A stretch of 64,000 bases of DNA from Lampris incognitus (GCF_029633865.1 NC_079212.1:87855986-87919985), one strand, 5' to 3'. Shown: positions 34,641-47,756, counted from the first letter of the stretch. Made by a program: numbers and translations. Notes: generated by a model from the letters alone, not told the origin.

Positions 34641-36371
34641 AATCTTGTTAGAAGGTAAAAAGAAGTGTGATTTCCCTAAAACCTGTCTGTGTAAAACTGC
34701 CTGCGGATGCTTAGAGGAGGCCCGGGGCCGCCCCTTCAGAAGAAAAGGTGATAAAAGTGTGTACCTCACTAAAACACCTCTTCAGAGTCCAGAACAGCAT
34801 TTCACAAGTGACACTACACCCTACCCGCCGCTGTCAGGGTGGAGCATCAGCACAGTCTCCAACAGCACGAGAGATTTGAGAACCGGACACATGGCGGCAC
34901 GGCGCTCCATGTAGACCCCGTCAACACAGAAGCATGTTGACCCCAGCGAGCTGGGCTTGAACTGACGTTACCTGACAAGGTTCACCACCACGTTAAAAAA
35001 CTACACCTTATCAACAGCAATGTGTTGCCAAAGTAAAAACAGAATGTAACATGCAAGAGAAGGCTGCTGAAAGCGTCGAGCTGAAAAGTTCTGCATCTGC
35101 TGTGTAGTCACGCACCGACATTGTGACTGCAAACCACTCCTCACCAAAACTGTTGCATTAGTTAAAAAAATGCTTTGAGACACAACTTCCTGTGTGTGGA
35201 TTCTGATTTAGGTCACCGCTTCATGAGCCCTACTATGTGTGCGTTCTCCTGCTAGGCCAACTTTGCTTTTCTGCCTTTTGTCTTCAGTGTTGTGTTAAGA
35301 TTTTACTTTAAACAAACTGAAGTGGTGACATTTCAACTACGACTCTTATAGGTTTTGCTGAGCTGTTCATCATGTAACACAGTAATAATGCCGTGCAGAA
35401 GGCTGACCCTGTTGCCTCCCTTCCAGGCTAAACCCAGCCAGGAAGTAGACCCAAAACCTGCATCAGTTACACAAGCCTCCGTACGCCATGCCTGGACATG
35501 GTCCACTGAAAATAAGTTTAAAATCAGGAATAAAACCTGTTGCTAGAACTGTAGTATATGAAATTCCCAAGCTCTGGAACAATTCTTACCCCTTTACGAA
35601 TCAACAATCCAGGCAGAAAATCATTCAGTGAAATCAGTTCATTCAGACACGTTTATTGGGAGATTCTCAATAAACGTTGTGTCCAGAAGAGCTGATTCAA
35701 CGTTCTGTCACTTCTTCACCCTGACCGTTTTCATCTACACCTCTGAATCTGTTAGCACTCGAACAATCTGCTGTCGTAACCATCAAGACTGTCAGTTTTG
35801 AACCAATTCGAGAACACTTGCCAGCTGTTTAACACCCTCCTCTTTACAGGCTGGCAGGCATGTTTTGGCGTGCTTCGCCGGGTAGCAATCATTTGCTTTC
35901 AGGTTCAGTGCAAGCCAAGCCATCTGCCACTCTTGAATCCAGACCCATTTCCCCTTTTAGAACAACCAAATAAAAGATTTTCTGACTCAAAACCATGGAA
36001 AATATTTTGGCACCGATGTGCTCTAGTTTGTGATGGGTGTTTAAATCCATGTTGATCTATCCTAGGTTCTAGACTTTATTTGCTTTAACCTTACCATCCC
36101 TGTAAATACTCACAATGCTTTAGTACATTTAGAGCCTTTTTACATGTACCATAATATAATTATGCCATTCGGGTAACCCAATCTGATGCTACTGTAGGTT
36201 TTGAACTGTACTGAAGGAAAATCTATTCCACATAAAATACTTGACAGGCCGGTCTTCCCTAAAATGGCAGGATATGACGTCACTGAGAATCACAGAGCTT
36301 GTACACACCGCACGTCTTTTTCTAAAGAACTTTAATTCATTTGTTGTGGAACAGCACTTTCAAAATCCGCT

Positions 36372-37436
<1,065 letters not shown>

Positions 37437-37450
37437 GTCGCACGGGAAGC

Positions 37451-38075
37451 TGGAAAGAGGACCGGAAGGGGGCTGTACCGCGAGACGTACTACCGCCGCT
37501 CGCCGCGTTAAAAAAAATTTTTTTTTAAATAAAAAATAAAACAAAAACAGTCTCCGATTCTTCCCTTTTAGCAACTTGTTCAGCGCTGAGCTCCGTTTAT
37601 TGTTTTTAATCAAATTAATTTTTAATGAAATTTCGGCGACGTTTTTGCTGCGGAGGGACACCGGGGCGACGCGTGTTTTAGGGATACTCATCATCCGACG
37701 CGACGGTGTTAAGCATGTTTTCCGTCGCCTGTGTCGGAAGCGGCGTTGAGCCGGGTGACGCGGGGCATCAAAACAAGCCGACCCACACCCTTTTTTTCCC
37801 CCGCTCAACTCCCGTAGCCGGGGTATTTGGGTCAGACGTCGGAGTCGTTTAAACTGTTGTGGGCTCGGATAACTTTCGGCAGCTCCAGGGAGCGTTCCTA
37901 ATTACATCACCGGAAATCATGAAACGCGTCGTTATGCCGACGGCCCGCAAGCCTTAAAATGGGAGCCGCAGTTGTTGCTGGGATACCGACGAAGCGAACC
38001 TCCGGCTGTTGCTAGGAGACCGTACACAAACCCCGGAGAGGAATCCACTTCCAGGACGTTCGCTCACACAGGTAG
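37451..38075. promoter_or_regulatory. Divergent promoter region of RPS26 and CCDC65/DRC2
   Basis: On the minus strand the tract CCTCTTTCCA (37460-37451), 15 bp upstream of the RPS26 ATG, has the form of a 5' terminal oligopyrimidine start, which marks growth-regulated translation of ribosomal protein mRNAs. On the plus side the CpG-rich stretch ends in a probable splice donor (CACACAG then GTAGGAC, near 38070), taken as the end of a non-coding CCDC65 exon. Two X-box-like sequences (GTTGCTGGGATACC near 37974 and GTTGCTAGGAGACC near 38011) fit RFX control of a ciliary gene. The TOP call is firm; the X-box and exon calls are inference. Confidence 0.55.
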
Positions 38076-38262
38076 GACAGAAAACCGCTGGCTGTTATTT
38101 TAGCCTCTTGTTCGAGGCTAACATTACAACCAGTCTGGATTACTGATCATGAAACTAGTTTTTACCTCAGTGTACTTACTCCTCAGTAAATGTCCTTTCA
38201 GCAGTTCATCTGTGTGCATTAATATAACATTTAGGTTAGCGCTGTAAACTACTAATAAGACA

Positions 38263-38362
38263 CGTTAGCCCCTAGCTAACGGGTCTGACCCTTTAGCCGA
38301 GCGGTTAGTGATGTCGCCTTGTGGTGCAGTACACCCCGTATCGAATCCCGCACCGGGCAAAA
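38263..38362 (+). repeat. tRNA-like repeat, uninterrupted
   Basis: The stretch has an A-box-like part (TAGCCGAGCGGTTAGTGATG) and a B-box-like part (TATCGAATCCC) and resembles the tRNA-like repeat that carries hAT MITEs near 12.66 kb and 56.04 kb. A cloverleaf does not close convincingly, so it is not called as a tRNA gene. Confidence 0.45.
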
Positions 38363-38554
38363 AAAATAACCGGTTACAGCACTATTGTGCTAAATCCCAA
38401 AAAATAACTCTGCAGCTAAGGTCAAAATCCGATCCGGTAGCCCGAGTTACACGCAAAATACAAGTTGGATCAAGAGAATGGCTTCACTGGGCTTATCTGA
38501 CAAACACAAGTTGTATTTGGTTTAGCATATAACAGTTAACTGTAAACAACATGG

Positions 38555-38915
38555 CGGCATGGTGTCGCAGCTAGTGCGGTCGCCTCACAGCAAGAAGGCC
38601 CTGGGTTCGAGCCCCGGGGTAGTCCAACCTTGGTGGGTCGTCCCGGGTCGTCCTCTGTGTGGAGTTTGCATGTTCTCCCCGTGTCTGTGTGGGTTTCTTC
38701 CGGGGCCTTCGGTTTCCTCCCACAGTCCAGACATGTAGGTCAGGTGACTCGGCCGTACTGAATTGCCCCTAGGTGTAAATGTGTGTGTGTGTGTGATGGC
38801 CTGGCGGCCTGTCCAGGGCGTCTCCCCGCATGCCGCCCAATGACTGCTGGGATAGGCTCCGGCATCCCCTCGACCCTGAGAGCAGGATGAGCGGTTGGGG
38901 TAATGGATGGATGGG
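38555..38915 (+). mobile_element. tRNA-derived SINE family 2, full length
   Basis: This 361-bp element is flanked by a 14-bp direct repeat with one mismatch (TGTAAACAACATGG at 38541-38554; TGTAAACAACTTGG at 38916-38929). The head (CGGCATGGTGTCGCAG, B box GGTTCGAGCCCC) is tRNA-like. The body includes TGTGTGGAGTTTGCATGTTC, and the tail ends in GGAT repeats. It lies upstream of the first coding exon of CCDC65. Confidence 0.88.
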
Positions 38916-39040
38916 TGTAAACAACTTGGATAATAATAATAAGTTTCCATGCTGCTTCTTATTTAAATGTGCATCTCCCAGTTGGACAAAGTGACAGAAA
39001 TCCCACAAAACAGTAGAAGAAGGTGGAAGAAGGTGGAATC

Positions 39041-39775
39041 ATGCCAAAGAAGGCAGGTAAAAAAGGTGGAGGAGATAAGATGGCCAGAATGACTGAAGAG
39101 GAGAAGCTCCTCTATATGCAACAGAGAGCCCAGGCTGAGGAAGAGAGGGCTAGAAGGAAAGAAGAAATGCTCACTCAATTCCTTAAAGTAAGTTGGAGCT
39201 AGCTTATATGAATGTTAGATGAACGTACCCTGATGTTACAGAAAATGCTCATTTTACAGCCTACACCAGGGGTGGGCAACAGGATCCAGAAAGGGCTGGT
39301 GTGGGTGCAGGTCTTTGTCCCAACCAAGCAGTTACACACCTGAGTCTACAAATCAAGGTCCTTAGGAAAGACTATTCGTTGACTAATAGAATCAGGTGTG
39401 TAACTGCTTGGTTGGAACAAAGACCTGCACCCACACCGGCCCTTTCTGGACCATGTTGCCCACCCCTGGCCTACATGTTGTACTGTTTTGCTCATTTCTT
39501 TACGATCCCGTACCCTGTCTCTTCCTTTGAAATCAGGATAAGTTAGAGAAGGAGGAGAAGAACAGTGCTGTCAACCTACTCAAAGTGACCCAGCAATGGC
39601 GAGCAGTTCTCCGCCAAGACCGAGCGGCTCATCTCCGTCAGGAGATCGATGTGCTCAGCCGGACCTTTGAGAGGGTGCTTGATCGCAAGGACAATGTCAT
39701 CAAGGTGAAGTGACGTGCTCCAAACCCCAAGGGGTTCCCAAATGCATACTGGGTTTACAGAGAGAGTTTTGAAGT

Positions 39776-39861
<86 letters not shown>

Positions 39862-42800
39862 TATTAATATCTTATTCCATCATTACAGTGTTTGGTGAGT
39901 GACCTGAATGAGGTGGAGTGGCAGTCTGCCGATGCGATACGCTCTCATCTTTGGTGTGTGGACAGACTGCTGGCTCTGCAGAAGGCCAGACTGGCGTCTC
40001 TGGAGCACCAGTGGAAGAGTATTTTGGCAGAGCTGAGCTCCGAGTTCAACTCTGAGAGGTCTGTGTGTATGTACACTCTTGTTTACCCCCTCCTGAGGTG
40101 CAACGTTAATCAAGATGATCAGTATCGATCTGCCATCTACTTTATACGTGTCTTTCAGAGAGCAGATCTTGTCGTTGCATCGGCAAGAATGCAAATACTT
40201 GGATCAGGTGATTCTCTCCATGGAGCATGAGTACAGTCTGATCGAGAGTGAGGCCTTACAGGGATACCAGAGCATTCGGGATGACATCAAACATCGGGTA
40301 TCTCATAAAAAGAGAAGCTGCGTGTCAATCAGTATGGCTCAATAATCAGAAACCTGTCAACAGACCTCACACATATACTGAGTTAGACCCTCACAGCACG
40401 AGGTAGCCCTCAAGTGTTTCATGGCTCTCAGGCCTTCCCGCCCAGGGTTGGCTCTTATTCCACTGCCGCCAGTCTTTTAGAGGAACAAAACATGAGAAGT
40501 CTCCTTCCTAATCTGTAGTTTTGTCTGTTCATCCCCTTGCAAACGGTGTCTCTTCAGAGCATCGAGGAGCGGCATGCCCTGCGGGTCCAGCTGGAGGGCA
40601 GGGTTGAGAGCCTGTGGCGTCAGGTCCAGGAGGCCCAGCAGAGCTACGGCGAGGCCACTAAAGATCATTGCATTGCTTTTGAGGCACTTCGCTGCCGAGA
40701 CCAAAACAACACCACAGAGATTGAAGCAAAGATGAAGAGGCTGCAGAAGATGCAGGTCAGCGCAGAGCGTGGAATGGTTTTTAAACACTTGTCCTACAGC
40801 CGGGACTGCAGGCTGTGTGCTTCTCCCTGCATTATTCTGATGCGTTAACAAAACAGTCGCAATCACCACTAATAAGATTTACAAAGGCGGCTATCAGTTA
40901 TTGCTGTCTAGCTGTGGGCTAAACAGCAACGGGCGGCATGGTGGCGCAGTGGTTAGCGTGGTTGCCTGACAGGTTGGACTACCCCTGGGTTTGAATCCCG
41001 GGGTTGTCCAACCTTGGAGGTCATCCAGGGTCGTCCTCTGTGTGGAGTTTGCATGTTCTCCCCATGTCTACGTGGGTTTCCTCCAGGGGCTCCGGTTTCC
41101 TCTCACAGTCCAAAGACATGTAGGTCAGGTGACTCGGTCGTACTAAATTGTCCCTAGGTGTGTGTGTGTGTGTGGGCCCTGTGATGGACTGGCAGCCTGT
41201 CCAGGGTGTCTCCCCGCCTGCCGCCCAGTGACTGCTGGGATAGGCTCCAGCATCCCCACGACCTCGATTGGGCTAAGCAGCTTGGATGGACGGATGGTCA
41301 TTAGGGGAAGCAGAGGAGTCCACTTGGTCTCTGAACACCCTTGTCCTGCAAAAAACTTTACTTTTTATCAGTTCACCTGAACCCGGGGGTTTTCTAGCGG
41401 CACTGATGGCATTTCCCTGAGGTAATAGCTGAGTTTCAGGAGGTACTTTTTAAATATTGGATCAATAACCTGAACATAGCTTGCTCTTGTTAGGGAGCCA
41501 ACCTTTGTTGCCAAAACAGTTTTAATACCATAGTGAGCCCACTAACCCCTTCATATTGTCTTTTATAATGCCTCTGTCATCTCTGAGGTCTCACGAGGAA
41601 GCCCTTTAGAGTCCAACTGCTTGTTCGCTGGATTAGGTAGTCCTAAATTGAAGCCCCTTGGGAGTTTATTGGATTTTTCATCAGTCAATATGTTTTTACA
41701 TGCGGACATTCTTCATAAGCCCAGCTTCTCCTTTTTTCTGTTAACACTGAGCCCCTGAGGCTGCACCTTACAGTTCTCTGCAGAACAACAGTAGCAGAGA
41801 TAATAATCAATGAATAATATCCATCCATTATCCAAACCGCTTATCCTGCTCTCAGGGTCACGGGGATGCTGGAGCCTGTCCCAGCAGTCACTGGGTGGCA
41901 GGCAGGGGGACACCCTGGACAGACTGCCAGACCATCACAGGGCTAATGATCATTCTTTTTTGGGGGGGGGGGGCCCAATTGTATCCGGCCAATTACCCCA
42001 CTCTTCTGACCTGTCCCAATCACTGCTCCAGCCCCTCTGCCGATCCGGGGAGGTCTGCAGACTACCACATGCCTCCTCCTATACATGTGGAGTCGCCAGC
42101 CGCTTCTTTCCACCCGACAGTGAGGAGTTTCGCGTGGGAGGATCACACTATTCCCCCCTCTCCCCCGAACAGGTGCCCCGACTGACCAGAGGAGGCGCTA
42201 GTGCAGCTACCAGGACACATACCCACATCTGCCTTCCCACCTGCAGACACGGCCAATTGTGTCTGTAGATGCCCAACCAAGCCGGAGGTAACGCAGGGAT
42301 TCGAACCGGCGATCCCCATGTTGGTAGGCAACGGAATAGACCACCACGCCACCCGGACGCCCGCTAATGATCATTATAATAGTATCATGTTGTAGTAATC
42401 ATGTTTCTGGTGATTCTGTGCTCTCAGATACCCGATACTGGGGCTCAAATGCAGTCAAACCTATAATTAAATTGTAATGAGGTCGAATGAAACCTTTTGA
42501 CGTCACATCCAAGGATGACTGGCATACATGTCTTTGTGCTTGCAGCACTTCGCTGCAGGGCTTTGACACATTATCCCTATAACATCAGGACAAGTCTCAG
42601 GAAAGATGCAGATTTGAATGAGACATACTTGTTCTAGGCTAACGCTAAGGTGGTCTCCTTTCTCAGGACGTCATATCCACCATGCGAGTGAAGCTGAATC
42701 AGAAAGAAAGCGAGGTGACAGTGCCAGGGCTGCAGAGCACCAGAGACGAGGTATCGCTGCAGGTTCAGCGGCTCAAGGACCAGCTGAGTCGGGACCGTGC

Positions 42801-43526
42801 GGCCGAGAGGAGCCAGCTTGCCAACCTCACCGTTCAGAGCAACGCTGCAGCCACCAAACTTCAGGGCGTCATTGCTAAGGTGCTTAAGCTTATAAGAGTC
42901 ATTTGTCATCTGTTGTGTTCGCCAGCATTGCCTGTCGACGAGCGCTCTCACTTGTGTCCATTGTGGTGCCATCCAGGGGGAGAAGCTTTTGCGCCTGACT
43001 GAGATGTGCAGCAAGCTAGAGACCGAGCGTGAGAAGCTGCTGCCTTTCTACTCTTCTTCTCTGACTGTGGAGGAAAAACGGCAGGAAAGACTGGATGCAA
43101 TGGAGCCGCCGTCCGAGGAGCTTGCAAAGGCAGTGAGTAACTCTACTACGCCGTATGTGTCGCAAGCGTGTACTACAACTGTAGTACTCGCAGCAGTGTC
43201 CCATAAAATACTGCTTGTGGCTCTGCTCTTAGGCAATGCTGGACCACGCCGGACCAGGGCGCTTCTGGCAGCGCTACAATAAGGTCCTGCTGGAGCAGCT
43301 TTGTCTGAAGAAAGAGGAAGAGGAGCTGACACGAGAGAACAACCGGCTTCGGGTTCTTTTGCGCCAGTACCTGGACAGCATGTCCGTCAGCGAAGACGTC
43401 CGTCTGAACAGTTCTGCCATCCTCCTGGTGTCCAAGCCACCCGTTGCCGCGCAAGCAGCTAGGGACCGACAGAACAGACAGCACACTGTCGTTGAAGCGG
43501 CGCACGTTGTGCAGCACACCCTGTAA
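39041..43526 (+). CDS. CCDC65: Dynein regulatory complex subunit 2 (CCDC65)
   Basis: This is a coiled-coil subunit of the nexin-dynein regulatory complex on the axoneme, needed for motile cilia. Coding exons are 39041-39187, 39537-39704, 39889-40058, 40159-40297, 40558-40755, 42667-42879, 42977-43132 and 43233-43526, all with GT-AG borders and consistent phase. They give 494 aa against about 484 in human. The product starts [10 protein letters not shown] and ends [14 protein letters not shown], close to the human C terminus. Most of it is charged heptad-like coiled coil, for example [20 protein letters not shown]. Introns hold two MITE or SINE insertions and a long TG tract just upstream of exon 3. 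It runs tail to tail with FKBP11, with only 223 bp between stop codons. Confidence 0.95.
39267..39468. mobile_element. Palindromic hAT-type MITE in CCDC65 intron
   Basis: This 202-bp element has long inverted ends (CAGGGGTGGGCAACAGGATC; CAGGGGTGGGCAACATGGTC inward from the right). It is flanked by the 8-bp duplication GCCTACAC/GCCTACAT at 39259-39266 and 39469-39476. It has no coding capacity. Confidence 0.85.
39779..39860 (+). repeat. TG microsatellite
   Basis: A nearly uninterrupted TG tract of about 80 bp ends 28 bp upstream of CCDC65 exon 3. It directly precedes the acceptor region (TTATTCCATCATTACAG). Confidence 0.95.
40931..41303 (+). mobile_element. tRNA-derived SINE family 2 in CCDC65 intron 5
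   Basis: The full-length layout is GGCGGCATGGTGGCGCAGTG head, B box GTTTGAATCCCGG, conserved body, TG tract, 3' CTGCTGGGATAGGCTCCAG and a short GGAT-like tail. The rest of this 1.9-kb intron holds two more SINE pieces (41821-41940, 41955-42362) and no exon. Confidence 0.85.
41821..41940 (-). repeat. 3' fragment of SINE family 2, minus strand
   Basis: The reverse complement of the family 2 3' end (CTTATCCTGCTCTCAGGG, then CAGCAGTCACTGGG) begins with a CCATCCAT tail. A family 1 SINE has inserted immediately to its right. Confidence 0.75.
41955..42362 (-). mobile_element. Long tRNA-derived SINE (family 1), minus strand
   Basis: This 408-bp element is flanked by the perfect 13-bp duplication GCTAATGATCATT (41942-41954 and 42363-42375). 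The T-rich end is at the left and the tRNA-like head at the right (reverse complement of GGGCGTCCGGGTGGCGTGGT). It lies in CCDC65 intron 5. Confidence 0.9.
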
Positions 43527-43749
43527 TGCTGCTCGGTTACGTCACTTCCTGCATGGTCGTGAAGGAACAAGTTTAGTGTGTTCTGTATTATCATGGATGC
43601 TGCTTTCAAATCCACTCTACATCTAGGTCCCCATGCTAATTTTAAGTCGCGTGCGTTCTTGACACTGACTCAACAAGCAAAAAAAAAGACATTACACCAA
43701 GAACAAAACCTTTTTGTCAGTTTTATTTAAATAATGTGGCGCCCCGTGC

Positions 43750-45902
43750 TTATTTCTTCTTGCTCTTCTTATCCTTCGCTTTCTTCTTGCTGGGATGCTG
43801 GGCGTTGGCCTTTTTGTAGAGATAGTAGCCCACTAGGGCTAGCATGGTGGGCACCAGGACCAGGCACACTAACGGAAACACGTCATTCACCAGTTTCTGC
43901 CAGGGAGTTTGCTGCGTCAGAGAAACGACCTCCACCTCAAACTCCAGGGCGGCGTCACCTAGGACAGGACAACGCCTCGGTCAAGCCATGTGTGAGGGAG
44001 TATGGGAGGGACGGCGAGAGAGAGAGAGAGAGAGGGAGCGAGAGAGGGTGTGTTTAGTACCTGGAATTGTGGGAGGGTATCCTCTTTTTCCATAAGCAAG
44101 GTGTGATGGAATGCTGGCCTTGATTTTCTGTCTACGTGACCAAGACAAACAAAAAGAGTCACAAGAAGTTGGGGAAGGAATTCCTTCCAGCAGCAGTGTC
44201 ACGAGAAAGTTTGCAAGGGAATCATTATTATGTGTCTCTCTTTTTTTTAAATGTCCCCCTTTTTCTCCCCAGCTGTATTTGGCCAGTTACCCCACTCTTC
44301 TGAGTCGTCCCGGTCGCTGCTCGCTCCACCCCCTCTGCCGACCCGGGGAGGGCTGCAGACTACCACGTGCCTCCTCCCATACATGTGGAGTCGCCAGCCG
44401 CTTCTTTTCACCTGACAGTGAGGAGTTTCACCAGGGGGAGCGCGTGGGAGGATCACGCTACCCCCCCCCAGAACTGGCGCCCCGACCGACCAGAGGAGGC
44501 GCTAGTGCAGCGACCAGGACACATACCCACATCCGGCTTCCCACCCGCAGACACGGCCAATAGTGTCTGTAGGGACGCCCGACCAAGCCGGAGGTAACAC
44601 GGGGGATTCGAACCGGCGATGTAGGCGACGGAATAGACCGCCACGCTACCCGGACGCCCTATCACGTGTATCTTATCAAGTGAACCTGCTGCTCAGACCC
44701 GTACTTTTCACTTACCCTTCACAGACACCCAGCAAGCTTTGCTCCAGACCTGATAAGGATACCATGAGGTGAACGTTAGCGAGCAAAGTAAGCACAGACA
44801 CCACGGGGGGGCGTTATTTACACACACGTCTGTCTGCAAATGTAATCTGATCAAATTATTGCTGGTAGAGCAACACGTTATATGTAATTGTACCGGGAAT
44901 GACCGTCTTCTTCCCCAGCTCAACAACAAGTGGATCCCGGGAGAGTGACGAGTCTATCACCTTGCCATCCATAAGTTTACCCTGTGATAAAAAAACAAAC
45001 CGAAACAAAACTAAAAGTTGAAATACACTGAAATGAAAACTGTGTAACGTCGAAACTTAATCTTATAACGTGATTTGACGCACACTATGACAGTTATAGA
45101 GAAACACCCGAAAGCCCGTCCACGCACAAACTGTTTAAACTACTGCCCCACCGACTAGGCTGGATTGCTGACGTGTTGCACCTCCCCATCCCGGTGCAAA
45201 ACGGGACGTCTGGCATATGAACGCACGGTCCCCCCCCCCCCCCCAGTAAGGAAGAACGATATAAACCAAGGAAAAACCCCCGATCCGTCGGAATTTCAAA
45301 AGTAACCTTTCGTCTAAGCGACCGATGACGTCACTGGGAGTTAAGTTTCGAGATCCAAATTTAAAAAAAAAACCCGGTCAGAATACAGAAACGTCCACAT
45401 GGTGCCTGCAGCCTGTGCCACATAGACAGCGGAGTGCGTTCGTCATCACTGCGCACGGTTCCCGGCGAGGTGTCGTCCAGGGTGCAGGTCCGGACGCAAC
45501 ATAGTCCGATCCCTTACAGACGTGCAATAAACCAAAGCTGAACACGGGGACGAGCCACGCCACAACACACACTCCCCGTGGTCTCCTCTTCGCACTTACC
45601 GTGTAGTGGATTTGCAGGGTGTCTCCCATCTGGGAAAGCAGGGAGCAAGTTTCGGGCTGAACCTTGGGAGATAAAACCAGTTGTAAGTTGCACGGTAGCA
45701 TCCCAGCCGGCGAGAGAAAGCGGTGTTGGTTTTTTGGCAGATGGCGTTGTGGTGTATATCACACCACCAGCAAAGGCTGCCGTGCACGTTTTAACCCGCT
45801 TACCAGCGTCTCCACTTGCAGATCCTCAACTTCGTTTTGCTCGTTTTGCGCCGCAACGCAAGTGAGAGCGGCGAGCAGGAGCAGGATAACCCCGGTCTTC
45901 AT
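43750..45902 (-). CDS. FKBP11: Peptidyl-prolyl cis-trans isomerase FKBP11
   Basis: This is a membrane-anchored FK506-binding proline isomerase of the secretory pathway, linked to the unfolded protein response in mammals. On the minus strand the exons are 45902-45804, 45662-45600, 44981-44894, 44749-44716, 44131-44061 and 43958-43750. All have GT-AG borders and consistent phase, giving 187 aa (human about 201). It has a signal peptide ([19 protein letters not shown]) and LQVETLV as in human. The FKBP core includes [20 protein letters not shown] and [15 protein letters not shown]. One membrane span (about 149-170) and a lysine-rich tail ending KDKKSKKK follow. AATAAA on the minus strand (43727-43722) lies only 23 bp past the stop, so the 3'UTR is very short. 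A SINE sits in the intron between exons 4 and 5. Confidence 0.95.
44245..44659 (-). mobile_element. Long tRNA-derived SINE (family 1) in FKBP11 intron
   Basis: The T-rich end (TTTTTTTTAAATGTCCCC) is at the left and the tRNA-like head (reverse complement of GGGCGTCCGGGTAGCGTGGC) at the right. The B box survives (reverse complement of GGTTCGAATCC), while a few bases between A and B boxes are lost. A GA tract lies nearby at 44019-44046. Confidence 0.82.
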
Positions 45903-46340
45903 TGTGAAGACTTCACTTCTGACAGCAGAGCCACTACGATCCCGGTTCACGTCCAGTCTCCACGCCGCTGCAGCGCCGAGCCGAGGAGGGAAATGTGGCA
46001 GAGCTCCAGTCGAGCGCGTTAATATGGCCGTCGGCCAGGTAGTGCTGATGTGTTGGTGGAAGTTAAGAGATAACGGCAGGCAGGCAGGGTCGCGGACGTG
46101 GTCCCAGCACCTGGACGTCTGTGAAGCGGCCGCCCGGTCACATTCCGCTCGGCGGCGGGTGGCGGAAAAAAAAAAAACGCGCGCGCGCGTTCAGGCAAGC
46201 ACGCGCACACACGCACAACCACAACCACACACACGAAAACGGAAGCGCAGCAGCTACTGTTCCCTGACGCATGGGGGCAGTGTTGTGCGCGACGGCGCAC
46301 AGATTCGCCACATTTCGCTACAAACGCTATTTGAAGAGTT
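45903..46340 (-). promoter_or_regulatory. FKBP11: Putative FKBP11 promoter and 5'UTR
   Basis: CpG-rich sequence lies upstream of the FKBP11 ATG. On the minus strand it contains CCACGTCC (46101-46094), which has the CCACG core used by ATF6 and XBP1, but no CCAAT at the 9-bp spacing of a full ER stress element is visible. The transcription start is not fixed. Positions 46341-46785 hold a C-rich tract, CA repeats and a short CATCATGCCCTGACTTTACC-type duplication, with no gene. Confidence 0.4.
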
Positions 46341-46789
46341 GAGCGCCACATGTTGGCTGTAAGATAGTTTGCCCGCCCCCCCTCCGCCCTCCGCCGCCCC
46401 CCCCGGGGAAATTACAATTTATAAAGCCAGTTCTGATGTATGCTAAGCAAGTTATGGAAGACAACGTTGTTTAAGGCTGTCACTGTCTGAGCAACAATAT
46501 TTTAGGCTAACCTCTCTGTAGAATAGGCTGCATACACACGCACGCACACACGCACAAACGCACACACATTCATTATGGTACATCTATACTTGTGAGAACT
46601 CTCACTGACTACACTGACCATCGTTCTCTGGCCCCTGCCCTAACTTTACCCATCATGCCCTGACTTTACCCATCATGCCCTAACTTTACCCATCAGCACC
46701 ACACATGCCCAGCGCCAGTGTGCTCCTGGCGCATCCTTAACCCGTACCCGAGTCTGGCCTAATGCAGTTGAGAAACTCGTATCGTTCTC

Positions 46790-47170
46790 TGGCGGCACGG
46801 TGGCGCAATGGCGCGGTTCCCTCACAGCAAGAAGGTGCTGGTTCGAGCTCCGGGGTAGTCCAACCTTGGGGGTGGTCCCGGGTCGTCCTCTGTGTGGAGT
46901 TTGCATGTTCTCCCCGTGTCTGTGTGGGTTTCCTCCGGGGGCTCCGGTTTCTTCCCACAGTCCAAAGACATGTAGGTCAGGTGAATCGGCCGTACTAAAT
47001 TGTCCCTAGGTGTGAATGTGCGTGCGTGCGTGTGTGTGTGTGTGTGCGTGTGCGTGCGTGTGTGTGTGATGGCCTGTCCAGGGTGTCTCCCCGCTTGTCG
47101 CCCAATGACTGCTGGGATAGGCTCCAGCATCCCTGAGAGCAGGATAAGCGGTTTGGATAATGGATGGACG
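46790..47170 (+). mobile_element. tRNA-derived SINE family 2
   Basis: The copy shows the GGCGGCACGGTGGCGCAATG head, B box GGTTCGAGCTCC, standard body, a TG/CG tract near 47015-47065 and a GGAT-type tail. Positions 47171-47736 are unique sequence without a supported exon. Confidence 0.85.
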
Positions 47171-47756
47171 GATATCCTTCTCTGACTGGTTCCTACCAAA
47201 TCTGGTCAGATGAATCTCACAGTTCCCCGGGGTCCCTCGTGTTACAGATTTCAACAGTCCCCAAGCGCCCCTGGAAACCGTTGCAGGTGACCACGCGCTC
47301 TTCAAGCAATGTGAAAGATTTGCTGTGCCCTTGTCTGTTTACCGACTAAAGCCTGTTGTTTCCCCCCAGCCATGGCCCCTTGTTTGTACTGTAAGGAGTT
47401 AGCAAGGGCGTTGCACATCATTAATTATAACAGGCCCAGCTCATTCTTCCAGATCTAAAGCCCTATGGTAAATACATTATGCTTGTTCCTCTTTGGCTTC
47501 ATAATTACAACTGCAAAGTTAACAAAGGTCAGCTTTTTTTGTGTGATGGAATTTGAGAGGACACTTTTCCACTGCTCACCTCTCCAGATCACCATGCTAC
47601 TTCGTGAGTTCAGGTTCCTCATGAAGATTCTGCCGCCCAACGCTATTTTAGAGCAGCGGCCACCTGTAGCCCCGCCCACCACAACAGCGATTGGTTGTTT
47701 CTTTAAAACGGAACAACCCCTCCGAGTGTGAGTTCAGTTTGACCCCAGCCCAAAGT

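Noticed and set aside
38263-38362. Possible functional tRNA gene
   Set aside because: It has A- and B-box-like stretches, but the stems do not pair convincingly and related copies behave as a dispersed repeat.
45664-46362. 232-codon plus-strand frame overlapping FKBP11 exons 1 and 2 and its promoter
   Set aside because: It is antisense to well-supported exons, lies in CpG-rich DNA and contains low-complexity Arg/His sequence.
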